From Pseudomonas chlororaphis (GTDB taxonomy: Bacteria; Pseudomonadota; Gammaproteobacteria; Pseudomonadales; Pseudomonadaceae), in contig CP011020.1 of assembly GCA_001023535.1 (NCBI GenBank), positions 3,485,734 to 3,549,733 of the forward strand: a stretch of 64,000 nt of DNA. The letters are read 5' to 3'. Positions 34,262 to 43,697 of the stretch are shown piece after piece (the stretch's first letter is position 1; each line of letters starts with the position of its first letter). A model generated the notes under the pieces. It was not told the origin of the DNA, made no database searches, and saw only the letters and a program-made list of their open reading frames with translations. The position numbers and the translations under genes were made by a program.

Positions 34262-36715
34262 ATGAAAAAACTCAAACTGGTGATGATCGGCAACGGTATG
34301 GCCGGGGTTCGGACCCTTGAAGAATTGCTCAAGCTGAGCAACGAGCTGTACGACATCACGGTGTTCGGCGCCGAGCCCCACACCAACTACAACCGTATCC
34401 TGCTGTCGCCGGTGCTGGCCGGCGAGCAGACGTTCGAAGAGATCGTGCTCAACGACCTGAGCTGGTACCAGGACAATCACATCAACCTGCTGCTCAACCG
34501 CAAGGTGGTGCAGATCGATCGGGTCAAGCGCCGGGTCATCGCCCAGGACGGCACCGAGGCCGAGTACGATCGCCTGCTGATCGCCACCGGCTCCACGCCG
34601 TTCATCCTGCCGATCCCTGGCCACACGCTCGAAGGCGTCATCGGCTACCGCGACATCGCCGACACCCAGGCCATGATCGACACCGCCAAGACCCACAAGC
34701 ACGCCGTGGTGATCGGCGGCGGCCTGCTGGGCCTCGAAGCCGCCAACGGCTTGAAGCTGCGGGGCATGGACGTGACCGTGGTGCACCTCGGTGACTGGCT
34801 ACTGGAGCGGCAGCTGGACAAGACCAGCGGCCAATTGCTGCAAAGCGCGCTGCAAGAGCGTGGCCTGACCTTTCGCCTCAACGAGCAGACCCAGGCCCTG
34901 CACGACGCCGGCAACGGCCGGGTCGGCTCGGTCCAGTTCAAGAACGGCGACATCATCCCCGCCGACCTGGTGGTGATGGCCGCCGGCATCCGCCCCAACA
35001 CCGAGCTGGCGGAAAAGTCCGGCATTCCGTGCAGCCGCGGGATCCTGGTCAACGACACGATGCAGACCTACGACCCGCGCATCTATGCCATCGGCGAATG
35101 CGCCAACCATCGCGGCACGGCCTATGGCCTGGTGGCCCCGCTGTTCGAACAGGCCAAGGTCTGCGCCAACCACCTTGCGCAACTGGGCTTCGCCACCTAC
35201 AAGGGTTCGGTGACCTCGACCAAGCTCAAGGTCACCGGCATCGACCTGTTTTCCGCCGGTGACTTCATGGGCGGCGAAGGCACCGAGACCATCACCCTCT
35301 CTGACCCGATTGGCGGCGTCTACAAGAAGCTGGTGATCAAGGACGACGTGCTGGTCGGCGCCTGCCTGTACGGCGATACGGCGGACGGCGGCTGGTATTT
35401 CCGCCAGATCCGTGAAAACGCCGGGATCAGCGAAATCCGCGATCACCTCATGTTCGGTGAAAACGCCTTGGGCGATGTCGGCCACCAGGGCCAGGACAAA
35501 GCCATGAGCATGGCCGACAGCGCCGAAGTCTGCGGCTGTAACGGTGTGTGCAAGGGCACCATCGTCAAGGCGATCCAGGAACACGGGCTGTTCAGCGTCG
35601 ATGACGTTAAAAAACACACCAAGGCCGCCAGTTCCTGCGGCTCCTGCGCCGGCCTGGTGGAGCAGATCCTGATCAACACCGTGGGCGGTGCGGCGGACGT
35701 CAAGCCGAAAAGCGAGAAAGCCATCTGCGGCTGCAGCGACCTCAACCACGGCCAGATCCGCCAGGCGATCCGCGACGAACACCTGCTGACCATCGCCGGC
35801 ACCATGAGCTACCTGAACTGGCGCACCCCCAACGGCTGCGCCACCTGCCGCCCGGCCCTGAACTACTACCTGATCTCCACCTGGCCCGGCGAAGCCCAGG
35901 ACGACCCACAGTCGCGCCTGATCAACGAACGCGCCCACGCCAACATCCAGAAAGACGGCACCTACTCGGTCGTGCCGCGGATGTGGGGCGGCGTGACCAC
36001 GCCGGCGGAGCTGCGCCGCATCGCCGACGTCGCCGATAAATACAGCGTGCCCATGGTCAAGGTCACCGGCGGGCAACGCATCGACTTGCTGGGCATCAAG
36101 AAGCACGACCTGCCGGGTGTCTGGAAAGACCTCGACATGCCGTCCGGCCACGCCTACGGCAAGTCCATCCGCACCGTGAAGACCTGCGTGGGCAGCGAGT
36201 TCTGCCGCTTTGGCACGCAGAACTCCACCCAGCTGGGCATTGAACTGGAGCACGACCTGTTCAACATGTGGTCGCCACACAAGGTGAAGCTGGCGGTCTC
36301 GGGCTGCCCACGCAATTGTTCGGAGGCGGGCATCAAGGACGTCGGCATCATCGGCGTCGACTCCGGCTGGGAGATGTACATCGGTGGCAACGGCGGGATC
36401 AAGACCGAAGTCGCCGAGTTCTTCGTCAAGCTCAAGACCGCCGAAGAAGTCCGCGAATACAACGGCGCATTCCTGCAGCTGTACCGCGAAGAAGCCTTCT
36501 ACCTCGAGCGCACCGTGCACTACATGCAGCGGGTCGGCATGGAGCACATCAAGAAAGCCGTGCTGGAAGACCCGGCCCGCCGCAAAGCGCTGCATGAACG
36601 CCTGAAATTTTCCCTGGCCCTGGAACAGGACCCATGGAAACAGCGCCTGGAACAACCCCAGCTGAAAAAAGAGTTCGAAGTCATCCCCGTGAAGAACCTG
36701 GAGGTGCCGGCATGA
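34262..36715 (+). CDS. nirB: Assimilatory nitrite reductase, large subunit NirB
   Basis: The product has 817 residues from the ATG at 34262; the upstream frame extension runs through the terminator and is not coding. N-terminal FAD/NADH domains (MIGNGMAGVRTLEELL; HAVVIGGGLLGLEAANGLKL) are followed by a BFD-like [2Fe-2S] module (CGCNGVCKG; SSCGSCAGLVEQIL). The siroheme/[4Fe-4S] reductase half has CVGSEFCRFG and SGCPRNCSEAG as cluster ligands. It reduces nitrite to ammonium with NAD(P)H in the cytoplasm. It overlaps nirD by four bases. Confidence 0.97.
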   Translation: MKKLKLVMIGNGMAGVRTLEELLKLSNELYDITVFGAEPHTNYNRILLSPVLAGEQTFEEIVLNDLSWYQDNHINLLLNRKVVQIDRVKRRVIAQDGTEAEYDRLLIATGSTPFILPIPGHTLEGVIGYRDIADTQAMIDTAKTHKHAVVIGGGLLGLEAANGLKLRGMDVTVVHLGDWLLERQLDKTSGQLLQSALQERGLTFRLNEQTQALHDAGNGRVGSVQFKNGDIIPADLVVMAAGIRPNTELAEKSGIPCSRGILVNDTMQTYDPRIYAIGECANHRGTAYGLVAPLFEQAKVCANHLAQLGFATYKGSVTSTKLKVTGIDLFSAGDFMGGEGTETITLSDPIGGVYKKLVIKDDVLVGACLYGDTADGGWYFRQIRENAGISEIRDHLMFGENALGDVGHQGQDKAMSMADSAEVCGCNGVCKGTIVKAIQEHGLFSVDDVKKHTKAASSCGSCAGLVEQILINTVGGAADVKPKSEKAICGCSDLNHGQIRQAIRDEHLLTIAGTMSYLNWRTPNGCATCRPALNYYLISTWPGEAQDDPQSRLINERAHANIQKDGTYSVVPRMWGGVTTPAELRRIADVADKYSVPMVKVTGGQRIDLLGIKKHDLPGVWKDLDMPSGHAYGKSIRTVKTCVGSEFCRFGTQNSTQLGIELEHDLFNMWSPHKVKLAVSGCPRNCSEAGIKDVGIIGVDSGWEMYIGGNGGIKTEVAEFFVKLKTAEEVREYNGAFLQLYREEAFYLERTVHYMQRVGMEHIKKAVLEDPARRKALHERLKFSLALEQDPWKQRLEQPQLKKEFEVIPVKNLEVPA

Positions 36716-37029
36716 ACTGGCTGGATATCTGCGCATTGGAAGAGATCAACGCCCTGGGCTCACGCATCATCCAGGGCCCGAAAGGCGATATCGCGATTTT
36801 TCGTACCAGCGACGATGAAGTCTTCGCACTCGACGACCGTTGCCCGCACAAAGGGGGGCCGTTGTCCCAGGGACTGATCTACGGCAAACGCGTGGCCTGC
36901 CCATTGCACAACTGGCAGATCGACCTGCAAAGCGGTGAGGCCCAGGCGCCGGATGTGGGCTGCGCCCATCATCATTCGGCCCGTGTCGAAAACGGCCGGG
37001 TCCTGCTGGCGCTACGGGACGCAAGCTGA
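36712..37029 (+). CDS. nirD: Assimilatory nitrite reductase, small subunit NirD
   Basis: This 105-residue Rieske-like subunit (MNWLDICALEEINALGSRII) retains a Rieske-type pattern DDRCPHKGGPLSQG and CPLHNWQIDL. NirD stabilises NirB. The ATG at 36712 overlaps the nirB stop, and its own stop overlaps the start of the nitrate reductase gene, indicating tight coupling. Confidence 0.95.
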   Translation: MNWLDICALEEINALGSRIIQGPKGDIAIFRTSDDEVFALDDRCPHKGGPLSQGLIYGKRVACPLHNWQIDLQSGEAQAPDVGCAHHHSARVENGRVLLALRDAS

Positions 37030-39755
37030 TGAGCCACCAAACCACTGCCTCGACCTGCTGTTACTGCGGGGTCGGTTGCGGCGTGCTGATCGACCATGAC
37101 GACGAGCGCATTCTCGGCGTCAGTGGCGACCCCACCCACCCGGCCAATTTTGGCAAACTGTGCAGCAAGGGCTCGACCCTGCACCTGACCGGCGACCTCG
37201 CCGCCCGCGCCCTGTACCCCGAACTGCGCCTGGGCAAGGGCCTGGCCCGCGCCCGTACCGACTGGGACAGCGCCCTGGAGCATGCCGCCAGCGTCTTCGC
37301 GGCCACTATTGCCGAGCACGGCCCCGACAGCGTGGCGTTCTACATTTCCGGCCAGTTGCTGACCGAGGACTACTACGCGTTCAACAAACTCGCCCGGGCC
37401 TTGGTCGGCACCAACAACATCGACAGCAATTCGCGCCTGTGCATGTCTTCGGCCGTGGTCGGCTACAAGCGCAGCCTCGGTGCCGACGCCCCGCCCTGCA
37501 ACTATGAAGACCTGGCACTGAGCGATTGCGTGATGATCGTCGGCAGCAACATGGCCTACGCGCATCCGATCCTGTTTCGTCGCCTCGAAGAAGCCAAGTC
37601 CCGCCGTCCGCAGATGAAAATCATCGTCATCGACCCTCGGCGCACCGACACCTGCGACCTGGCTGACCTGCACCTGGCGATCCTGCCGGGAACCGACGTC
37701 GCCTTGTTCCACGGGATTTTGCACCTGTTGCTGTGGGAAGACTGGGTCGACCGCGATTTCATCAAGGCCCACACCGAAGGCCTGGCTGAATTGAAGAACC
37801 TGGTGCGCGACTACACCCCGGCCATGGTCGCCCAGGTGTGCGGCATCAGTGTCGAACAACTGCACCAGTGCGCCGAATGGGTTGGCAACGCGCCGAGTTT
37901 CCTGTCGCTGTGGTGCATGGGCTTGAACCAGTCCACCGCCGGCAGTGCGAAGAACAGCGCGTTGATCAATCTGCACTTGGCCACCGGGCAAATCGGCCGT
38001 CCGGGCGCGGGGCCGTTCTCGCTGACCGGCCAGCCCAACGCTATGGGCGGACGGGAAACCGGCAGCCTGTCGAACCTGTTGCCCGGTCATCGGGAAGCCA
38101 ACAACCCGGAACACCGCGATGAGGTCGCCCGCTACTGGGGCGTCGAGCAGTTGCCGGCCAACCCGGGCCTGAGCGCCATCGAGTTGTTCGACGAAGTGCG
38201 CAGCGGCAAGATCAAGGCCTTGTGGATCGCCTGCACCAACCCGGCCCAATCGATGCCGGACCAGACGGCGGTACGGGACGCGCTGCAAGCCTGTCCGTTC
38301 GTGGTGTTGCAGGAAGCGTTCCGCACCACCGAGACCGCCGCCTTCGCCGACCTGCTGCTGCCCGCGGCCAGCTGGGGCGAGAAAGAGGGTTCGGTGACCA
38401 ACTCCGAACGGCGTATTTCCCACGTTCGCCGGGCGGTCAACGCGCCCGGTGAAGCACGCCCGGACTGGGCGATTACCGTGGACTTCGCCCAGCGCCTGGA
38501 ACAACGCCTGCGGCCGGGCCAGCCCAGCCTGTTCGACTTTGCCAGCCCGGCCCAGGTGTTCGACGAATACAAACACCTGACCCGCGGGCGCGACCTCGAT
38601 CTGTCCGGCATCAGCCATGCCCTGATCGATGAACTCGGCCCCCAGCAATGGCCCTTCCCGGAAGGCGCCACGACCGGCACCGCGCGCCTGTACGAAGACG
38701 GGATCTTTCCCACCGACAGCGGGCGCGCGCGATTTGTCGCCGAACCGTATCGTGCCGCCAGGGAGCTGCGCGACGCACGCTACCCCTTGACCCTGAACAC
38801 CGGGCGGCTGCGCGATCAATGGCACGGCATGAGCCGCACCGGCACCGCCGCACAATTGTTCGGTCATGTGAATGAAGCCGTCCTCAGCCTGCACCCTGAC
38901 GAACTGCAGCGCCATCGCTTGCAGGCCGGCGACCTGGTCAGCCTGAAAAGCCGGCGCGGCGCGGTGGTCGTGGCCGTGGACAGCGACGAAAGCGTGCGTC
39001 CCGGCCAGGCGTTCCTGCCCATGCACTGGGGTGACCGGTTCCTCAAGGGTGGGGTCAACCGCCTGACCCAACCGGCCTTCGACCCGTTGTCGAAACAGCC
39101 GGAACTCAAGCACAGCGGCGTACGCCTGGAACCGGTGAACCTGCCTTGGCAGTTGTTCACATTGATCGAGGGCGATGTTCAACAGCATCTGGAGACGCTT
39201 CGACCGCTCTGTGAGGCGTTTGCCTACGTCAGCCTCAGCCTAACCGGCCGTGAACGCCCGGCGCTGGTGATTCGCGCGGCCAGCGCCGCAGCGCCCGATC
39301 CCGAACTGCTGCAGGCCATCGACGAGCAACTGGGGCTGATCGACGGCCCGGTGCTGGCCTACGACGATCCGCGTCGTGCCATCGGCAAACGGGTGCGGAT
39401 CGAGAACGGTCGCATCACCGCCATCCGCCTGGCCGGCGAAACCCTCGCCCGGCACTGGTTGCAGAATCTGTGGCAGGAAGGTCGCAGCGATGAACAACTG
39501 CGCCGCTGGCTGCTGGCGCCATTGAGCGCTCCGCCAGGCAATGTCGGCGCGGCGGTGGGTGGCGGTAGCGGCGGCAAGACACTGTGCAACTGCTTGAACG
39601 TCAGCCAGCGCGCGATCTGCGCCGGCATCGAACGCGGCCTGGACTTGCAGGGGCTGAAAAAGGAATTGGGCTGTGGCACGCAATGCGGTTCCTGCGTACC
39701 GGAAATCAAGCGCCTGCTGGTTGCCTCAGCGCAACCGATGGCCGCTCTCTCGTGA
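37029..39755 (+). CDS. nasB: Assimilatory nitrate reductase catalytic subunit
   Basis: This 908-residue molybdopterin oxidoreductase has an N-terminal [4Fe-4S] motif (TCCYCGVGCGVLI), bis-MGD domains (LVGTNNIDSNSRLCMSSAVV; AIGRP-type GQIGRPGAGPFSLTGQPNAM), and a C-terminal BFD-like [2Fe-2S] domain (TLCNCLNVSQRAICAGIERG; CGTQCGSC). This is the NasA/NarB-like layout with the extra cluster domain of Klebsiella/Pseudomonas enzymes. It reduces nitrate to nitrite in the cytoplasm. It belongs to the nirBD operon. Symbol usage varies (nasA, nasC, narB), so nasB here is tentative. Confidence 0.93.
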   Translation: MSHQTTASTCCYCGVGCGVLIDHDDERILGVSGDPTHPANFGKLCSKGSTLHLTGDLAARALYPELRLGKGLARARTDWDSALEHAASVFAATIAEHGPDSVAFYISGQLLTEDYYAFNKLARALVGTNNIDSNSRLCMSSAVVGYKRSLGADAPPCNYEDLALSDCVMIVGSNMAYAHPILFRRLEEAKSRRPQMKIIVIDPRRTDTCDLADLHLAILPGTDVALFHGILHLLLWEDWVDRDFIKAHTEGLAELKNLVRDYTPAMVAQVCGISVEQLHQCAEWVGNAPSFLSLWCMGLNQSTAGSAKNSALINLHLATGQIGRPGAGPFSLTGQPNAMGGRETGSLSNLLPGHREANNPEHRDEVARYWGVEQLPANPGLSAIELFDEVRSGKIKALWIACTNPAQSMPDQTAVRDALQACPFVVLQEAFRTTETAAFADLLLPAASWGEKEGSVTNSERRISHVRRAVNAPGEARPDWAITVDFAQRLEQRLRPGQPSLFDFASPAQVFDEYKHLTRGRDLDLSGISHALIDELGPQQWPFPEGATTGTARLYEDGIFPTDSGRARFVAEPYRAARELRDARYPLTLNTGRLRDQWHGMSRTGTAAQLFGHVNEAVLSLHPDELQRHRLQAGDLVSLKSRRGAVVVAVDSDESVRPGQAFLPMHWGDRFLKGGVNRLTQPAFDPLSKQPELKHSGVRLEPVNLPWQLFTLIEGDVQQHLETLRPLCEAFAYVSLSLTGRERPALVIRAASAAAPDPELLQAIDEQLGLIDGPVLAYDDPRRAIGKRVRIENGRITAIRLAGETLARHWLQNLWQEGRSDEQLRRWLLAPLSAPPGNVGAAVGGGSGGKTLCNCLNVSQRAICAGIERGLDLQGLKKELGCGTQCGSCVPEIKRLLVASAQPMAALS

Positions 39756-39765
39756 GGAAAACACT

Positions 39766-40521
39766 ATGAACGCAAAAGTCTGGCTGGTGGGTGCAGGTCC
39801 TGGCGACCCTGAGTTGCTGACCCTCAAGGCCGTGCGCGCGCTGCGCGAGGCCGACGTGGTGTTGATCGATGATCTGGTCAACGAGGCGGTGCTGGAACAT
39901 TGTCCCGGTGCCCGCGTCATCGCCGTGGGCAAACGCGGTGGCTGCCGCTCCACCCCTCAGGCGTTCATCCATCGACTGATGCTGCGCTATGCCCGCCAGG
40001 GCAAATGCGTGGTGCGCCTCAAGGGCGGCGATCCGTGCATCTTTGGCCGTGGCGGTGAAGAAGCACAGTGGCTGCAGGCGCAAGGTGTCGAAGTGGAGTT
40101 GGTCAATGGCATCACGGCGGGCCTGGCCGGGGCCACCCGCTGTGACATCCCGCTGACCCTGCGCGGCGTCGCCCGGGGCGTGACCCTGGTGACCGCCCAC
40201 ACCCAGGATGGCAGTAGCCTGAACTGGCAGGCGCTGGCGCAAAGCGGTACGACCCTGGTGGTGTACATGGGCGTGGCGAAGCTGAGCGAGATCCGCGAGC
40301 AGTTGCTGGCCGGTGGCCTGGCGGCAAACACGCCCGTGGCCATGATCGAAAACGCCTCCCTGCCCCACCAGCGTGATTGCCGCAGCGACCTGGCGTCGAT
40401 GGAAGCCGATGCCAGCGCCTTCCAGCTCAAGAGCCCGGCGATCCTGGTGATCGGTGCGGTGGCCGGTGCTGCCGAACTCACCGCATCACAGCCTGCGTGG
40501 GTTCAGGCTTCGGCGCTGTAA
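39766..40521 (+). CDS. cobA: Uroporphyrinogen-III C-methyltransferase (siroheme synthesis)
   Basis: The product has 251 residues from the ATG at 39766 (MNAKVWLVGAGPGDPELLTL), preceded by GAGG. SUMT motifs present are VGAGPGDPELLTLKA, VVRLKGGDPCIFGRGGEEA and VELVNGITAGLAGATRCDIP. It makes precorrin-2, the precursor of the siroheme used by NirB, explaining its place as the last gene of the operon. Confidence 0.95.
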   Translation: MNAKVWLVGAGPGDPELLTLKAVRALREADVVLIDDLVNEAVLEHCPGARVIAVGKRGGCRSTPQAFIHRLMLRYARQGKCVVRLKGGDPCIFGRGGEEAQWLQAQGVEVELVNGITAGLAGATRCDIPLTLRGVARGVTLVTAHTQDGSSLNWQALAQSGTTLVVYMGVAKLSEIREQLLAGGLAANTPVAMIENASLPHQRDCRSDLASMEADASAFQLKSPAILVIGAVAGAAELTASQPAWVQASAL

Positions 40522-40540
40522 CAAACAACACCTAGCCTAA

Positions 40541-40632
40541 TGTGGGAGCGAGCTTGCTCGCGATAGCATCGGGTCAGCAGCATCAATACTGGCTGACACA
40601 CCGCTATCGCGAGCAAGCTCGCTCCCACAGGT
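40541..40632. repeat. Inverted REP doublet after cobA
   Basis: TGTGGGAGCGAGCTTGCTCG (40541 onwards) is mirrored by CGAGCAAGCTCGCTCCCACA (to about 40630), with about 30 bases between. It separates the convergent nas operon and oprF. Confidence 0.88.
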
Positions 40633-40690
40633 TTTGTGTTTAACCAACTGTTTTGCGGCAACGCCCCCCTCATTTTCATAAATCCCAGGC

Positions 40691-40717
40691 AAAGAAAAGC
40701 CCGGCCTAAGCCGGGCT
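40691..40717 (-). terminator. Intrinsic terminator of oprF
   Basis: The 8-bp stem AGCCCGGC / GCCGGGCT (40698-40705 / 40710-40717) is followed on the minus strand by TTTCTTTG. It lies 20 bases after the oprF stop. Confidence 0.85.
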
Positions 40718-40737
40718 CTTCCAAAGCTGTGGGCTAA

Positions 40738-41772
40738 TTACTTAGCTTGGGCTTCAACCTGCGCTTCTACGCGACGGTTAACAGCACGACCAGCTTCAGT
40801 GGCGTTGTCAGCAACTGGGCGGGATTCGCCGTAGCCAACGGACTGAACGCGGGACGATTCAACACCGTACTGGTTGGTCAGAACTTGCTTGACGGCGTTT
40901 GCACGACGCTCAGACAGTTTCTGGTTGTAAGCGTCAGGACCGACGGAGTCAGTGTGACCTTCAACAGTAGTGGTGGTGGATGGGTACTGCTTCATGAAGT
41001 CAGCCAGGTTCTTGATGTCGCCGTAGCTGTTAGGCTTGACGACCGACTTGTCGAAGTCGAACTTGACGTCCAGCTCAACGCGTACAACTTCAGCAACGGC
41101 TGGGCAGCCGTCAGCGTCAACAGTGACGTTGGCAGGGGTGTCTGGGCACTTGTCGACGTTGTCGCACACGCCGTCGTTGTCGCTGTCGGAGCAGACTTCA
41201 GCCGGAGCTGGAACTGGAGCAGCAGCAGGCTTGGAGCCGCCACCGAAGTTCACACCGATACCAACGCTTGGCGCCCACTCGGTGTCGCCTTGGTCGATGT
41301 TGTATTGAGCTTCAACGCCAGCACGGGCGTAGAAGTTCTCGGTGAAGTACAGCTTGGCGCCGCCACCAACGTTGGCGAAGGTAGAACGGTTACGACCGTT
41401 GCTGCCATTCTGGTCGATGCTCTGGTCGGAGAAACCGGCCGAGACGTAAGGACGCAGCATGTCGCCTGGGTTGTTGAAGTGGTACAGAGCGTCCAGGGCA
41501 GTGTTGGCGCCCTTGACGTTGGTGCCGTCGTCGGTACGTGCGTTGTGCACTTCGTCGTAGGCCAGACGCAGTTCAACGTCGTCGGTCAGGAAGTAACCGA
41601 TCGAACCGCCGAACAGGTTGCCGTTGTTCTTGAAGTTACGAGCGCTGTCGAATTGTTCTTTCTTGGCGAAGCCTTCGATTTCAACTGCGCCTTGGCCTTG
41701 TGCCAGAGCGCCGAACGAAGTGGCAGCAATCAAAGAACCAATGGCAAAGCCCAAGGTGTTTTTCAGTTTCAT
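40738..41772 (-). CDS. oprF: Major outer-membrane porin OprF
   Basis: The product has 344 residues: a signal peptide (cleaved after FGALA), an eight-stranded beta-barrel N domain, and a Pro/Ala hinge. A Cys-containing linker follows (CSDSDNDGVCDN; CPDTPANVTVDADGCP), then an OmpA-like peptidoglycan-binding domain (VEGHTDSVGPDAYNQKLSER). It gives nonspecific permeability and anchors the outer membrane. sigX lies directly upstream on the same strand, and SigX is a known contributor to oprF transcription. Confidence 0.97.
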   Translation of the reverse strand: MKLKNTLGFAIGSLIAATSFGALAQGQGAVEIEGFAKKEQFDSARNFKNNGNLFGGSIGYFLTDDVELRLAYDEVHNARTDDGTNVKGANTALDALYHFNNPGDMLRPYVSAGFSDQSIDQNGSNGRNRSTFANVGGGAKLYFTENFYARAGVEAQYNIDQGDTEWAPSVGIGVNFGGGSKPAAAPVPAPAEVCSDSDNDGVCDNVDKCPDTPANVTVDADGCPAVAEVVRVELDVKFDFDKSVVKPNSYGDIKNLADFMKQYPSTTTTVEGHTDSVGPDAYNQKLSERRANAVKQVLTNQYGVESSRVQSVGYGESRPVADNATEAGRAVNRRVEAQVEAQAK

Positions 41773-41879
41773 CCGTTAAATCCCCATCTGGTGATTGTGA
41801 AGCAGTCCCGCAAACCGGGGGACAACTCGGCGGCAAGTCTATCAGAACTTGCCTACACGTAAGAGATATTTGCGCCGAA

Positions 41880-42470
41880 CTAAGTTTCAGCAATGCCTGC
41901 AAATTTCTCACGCAATTTGTCAAGAGCGCGCTTGTAACGCATTTTTGTCGCGCTCAAACCCATGTGCATTATGTCTGCGATCTCCTGGAACTCCAGCTCT
42001 GCGACAAATCGTAGCACCAGAATTTCCCGATCAATCGGGTTTACATGGACCAACCAGCGATCGAGTCCACCCTTCTCCTCGGGTTTGGGCGCCTTTTCCT
42101 CAGACGCTTCTTCAAGAGGGTCCAGGCTCAGAGCGTCCATCAAGCGACGCTTTCGCCGTTCCTTACGGTACTGCGTGATGCATTCGTTGTAGGTGATGCT
42201 GTAGAGCCAGGTCTTGAACTTCGATTTCCCCTCGAAGTTCTTCAACCCATACAGCACCTTCAACATCACCTCCTGACAGACATCGTCAGCATCGCGATCG
42301 TTCCCCAGGTACCGTGCACAAACGTTAAATAATGTCCTTTGGTAGCGGCGCATCAACTCTTCATAGGCGCGCGTTACGTGGAACAGCTCCGTATGCGCGC
42401 GGGCAACCAACTCCTCATCGGAGAGATCACGGGGGTCGTAGCGCGTGGACAGCGATTGGGGTTTGTTCAA
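41880..42470 (-). CDS. sigX: ECF sigma factor SigX
   Basis: This 196-residue sigma-70 group 4 protein has region 2 (YQRTLFNVCARYLGNDRDAD; KFKTWLYSITYNECI) and region 4 (PIDREILVLRFVAELEFQEI, then MHMGLSATKMRYKRALDKL). SigX controls oprF and fatty-acid/membrane genes in Pseudomonas. No anti-sigma gene is adjacent, consistent with regulation through envelope proteins such as CmpX/CfrX encoded upstream. Confidence 0.95.
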   Translation of the reverse strand: MNKPQSLSTRYDPRDLSDEELVARAHTELFHVTRAYEELMRRYQRTLFNVCARYLGNDRDADDVCQEVMLKVLYGLKNFEGKSKFKTWLYSITYNECITQYRKERRKRRLMDALSLDPLEEASEEKAPKPEEKGGLDRWLVHVNPIDREILVLRFVAELEFQEIADIMHMGLSATKMRYKRALDKLREKFAGIAET

Positions 42471-42561
42471 AACAGGTCGGGCCGACAGTCTAGGTCAATG
42501 TGCGCCGCAGCCTGGAATAGCAGGCATTTTGCGGCGGCATACATTAGCAGGGTTTGCCGGG

Positions 42562-43392
42562 TTAGCGGCTACTCACATGCTGTTCCAGCAGGATCCGATT
42601 GGAGAGCGACACCAGTTCGCCCTCGTCGGTCAGCAATGTGGTTTTCACCGTGCCGATCTCTTCGATCTGACCTTCGACCTCGCCAACACGCACCTGTTGC
42701 CCAACCTCATACAATTCACGCACATAGATTCCCGCGAGAATCTGGCCGGCGATTTCCCGGCTTCCCAACCCCATGGCCAGCGCAACGGCCAGACCAACGG
42801 TAATCAAAACGATCACGATCACGTGGTTGAGCAGGTCTGTCTTGACCTCCAACTGGCTGATCGCAACCGAGATACTGATGATGATCACCAGGCCCTGGGC
42901 GATTCGCCCAACGCCGGCGGCGTAGTCCAGCCCCACGCCTTCGGCGGCGCCACGCACCAGCCCGTTGGCCAGTTGGGCCAACAGGACACCCACCAGGAGC
43001 ACCAGCGCGGCGCCGAATACTTTCGGCAAATACAGCGCAAGCATGTCCAGCGTAGCTGAAACTCGCTCAAGTCCAAGGGATTCAGCCGCCGAAACCAGGA
43101 AAATGAGCAATACGAACCAATAGACGATCTTGCCAACCAGGGTCGAAATGGGCACCTGGATGCCGCCTCGCGACAGCAACTTGGTCAGGCCGGTGCCGCC
43201 CATCAGGCGATCGAGGCCCAGTTTGGCGAGCAGTTTGGAGAGCAGCGTGTCCAGCAATTTGGCCACGACGAAACCGAGCAACAGCACCACCAGGGCGCCG
43301 AAGAGGTTCGGGATGAAGTTGGCCACCTTGGTCCACAACGCGGTCATTGCCGTGACGAGGCTCTGGGTCCAGAGATCAAGTTCCATATTCAA
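42562..43392 (-). CDS. cmpX: Small mechanosensitive-channel-like protein CmpX
   Basis: This 276-residue MscS-family membrane protein has three to four helices (FIPNLFGALVVLLLGFVVAK; VFGAALVLLVGVLLAQLANG; VIVLITVGLAVALAMGLGSR) and a beta domain (VRVGEVEGQIEEIGTVKTTL). It matches CmpX in the conserved cmaX-cfrX-cmpX-sigX-oprF locus and is linked to membrane tension sensing and SigX activity. It overlaps cfrX by four bases. Confidence 0.9.
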   Translation of the reverse strand: MNMELDLWTQSLVTAMTALWTKVANFIPNLFGALVVLLLGFVVAKLLDTLLSKLLAKLGLDRLMGGTGLTKLLSRGGIQVPISTLVGKIVYWFVLLIFLVSAAESLGLERVSATLDMLALYLPKVFGAALVLLVGVLLAQLANGLVRGAAEGVGLDYAAGVGRIAQGLVIIISISVAISQLEVKTDLLNHVIVIVLITVGLAVALAMGLGSREIAGQILAGIYVRELYEVGQQVRVGEVEGQIEEIGTVKTTLLTDEGELVSLSNRILLEQHVSSR

Positions 43393-43640
43393 TCAGCCTT
43401 ATCAGCGGTGCGAGTAACAGGTTTACGGCGGGAAACCGGCGCGACATGGGCCGACCCGTTGTTCAAGGCGATCATCAGCGCGGGCAGCCAACGGCCCAGC
43501 AGGCTGAACAGATCACTGGCGCCGACCTGGCGGTTGGCGGTTTTCAGTACACGTCCCAGGCATGCGTCGTCGTCCCGGCTGGACGGCGAAGCCTTGAGCA
43601 TGTCGCGCAAAGACTGTTCAAACGGATCGTGCATACGCAC
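43389..43640 (-). CDS. cfrX: Small protein CfrX
   Basis: This 83-residue protein (MRMHDPFEQSLRDMLKASPS...) has a conserved core LLGRWLPALMIALNN. It has no obvious enzyme motif. Identification rests on its place between cmaX and cmpX and the overlap with cmpX. Its function is unknown. Confidence 0.8.
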   Translation of the reverse strand: MRMHDPFEQSLRDMLKASPSSRDDDACLGRVLKTANRQVGASDLFSLLGRWLPALMIALNNGSAHVAPVSRRKPVTRTADKAD

Positions 43641-43697
43641 CTCTCGTGATGTCTGTGGAAGACGCGATCAGATTTCGTCGGGTCACATGAAGCCTCA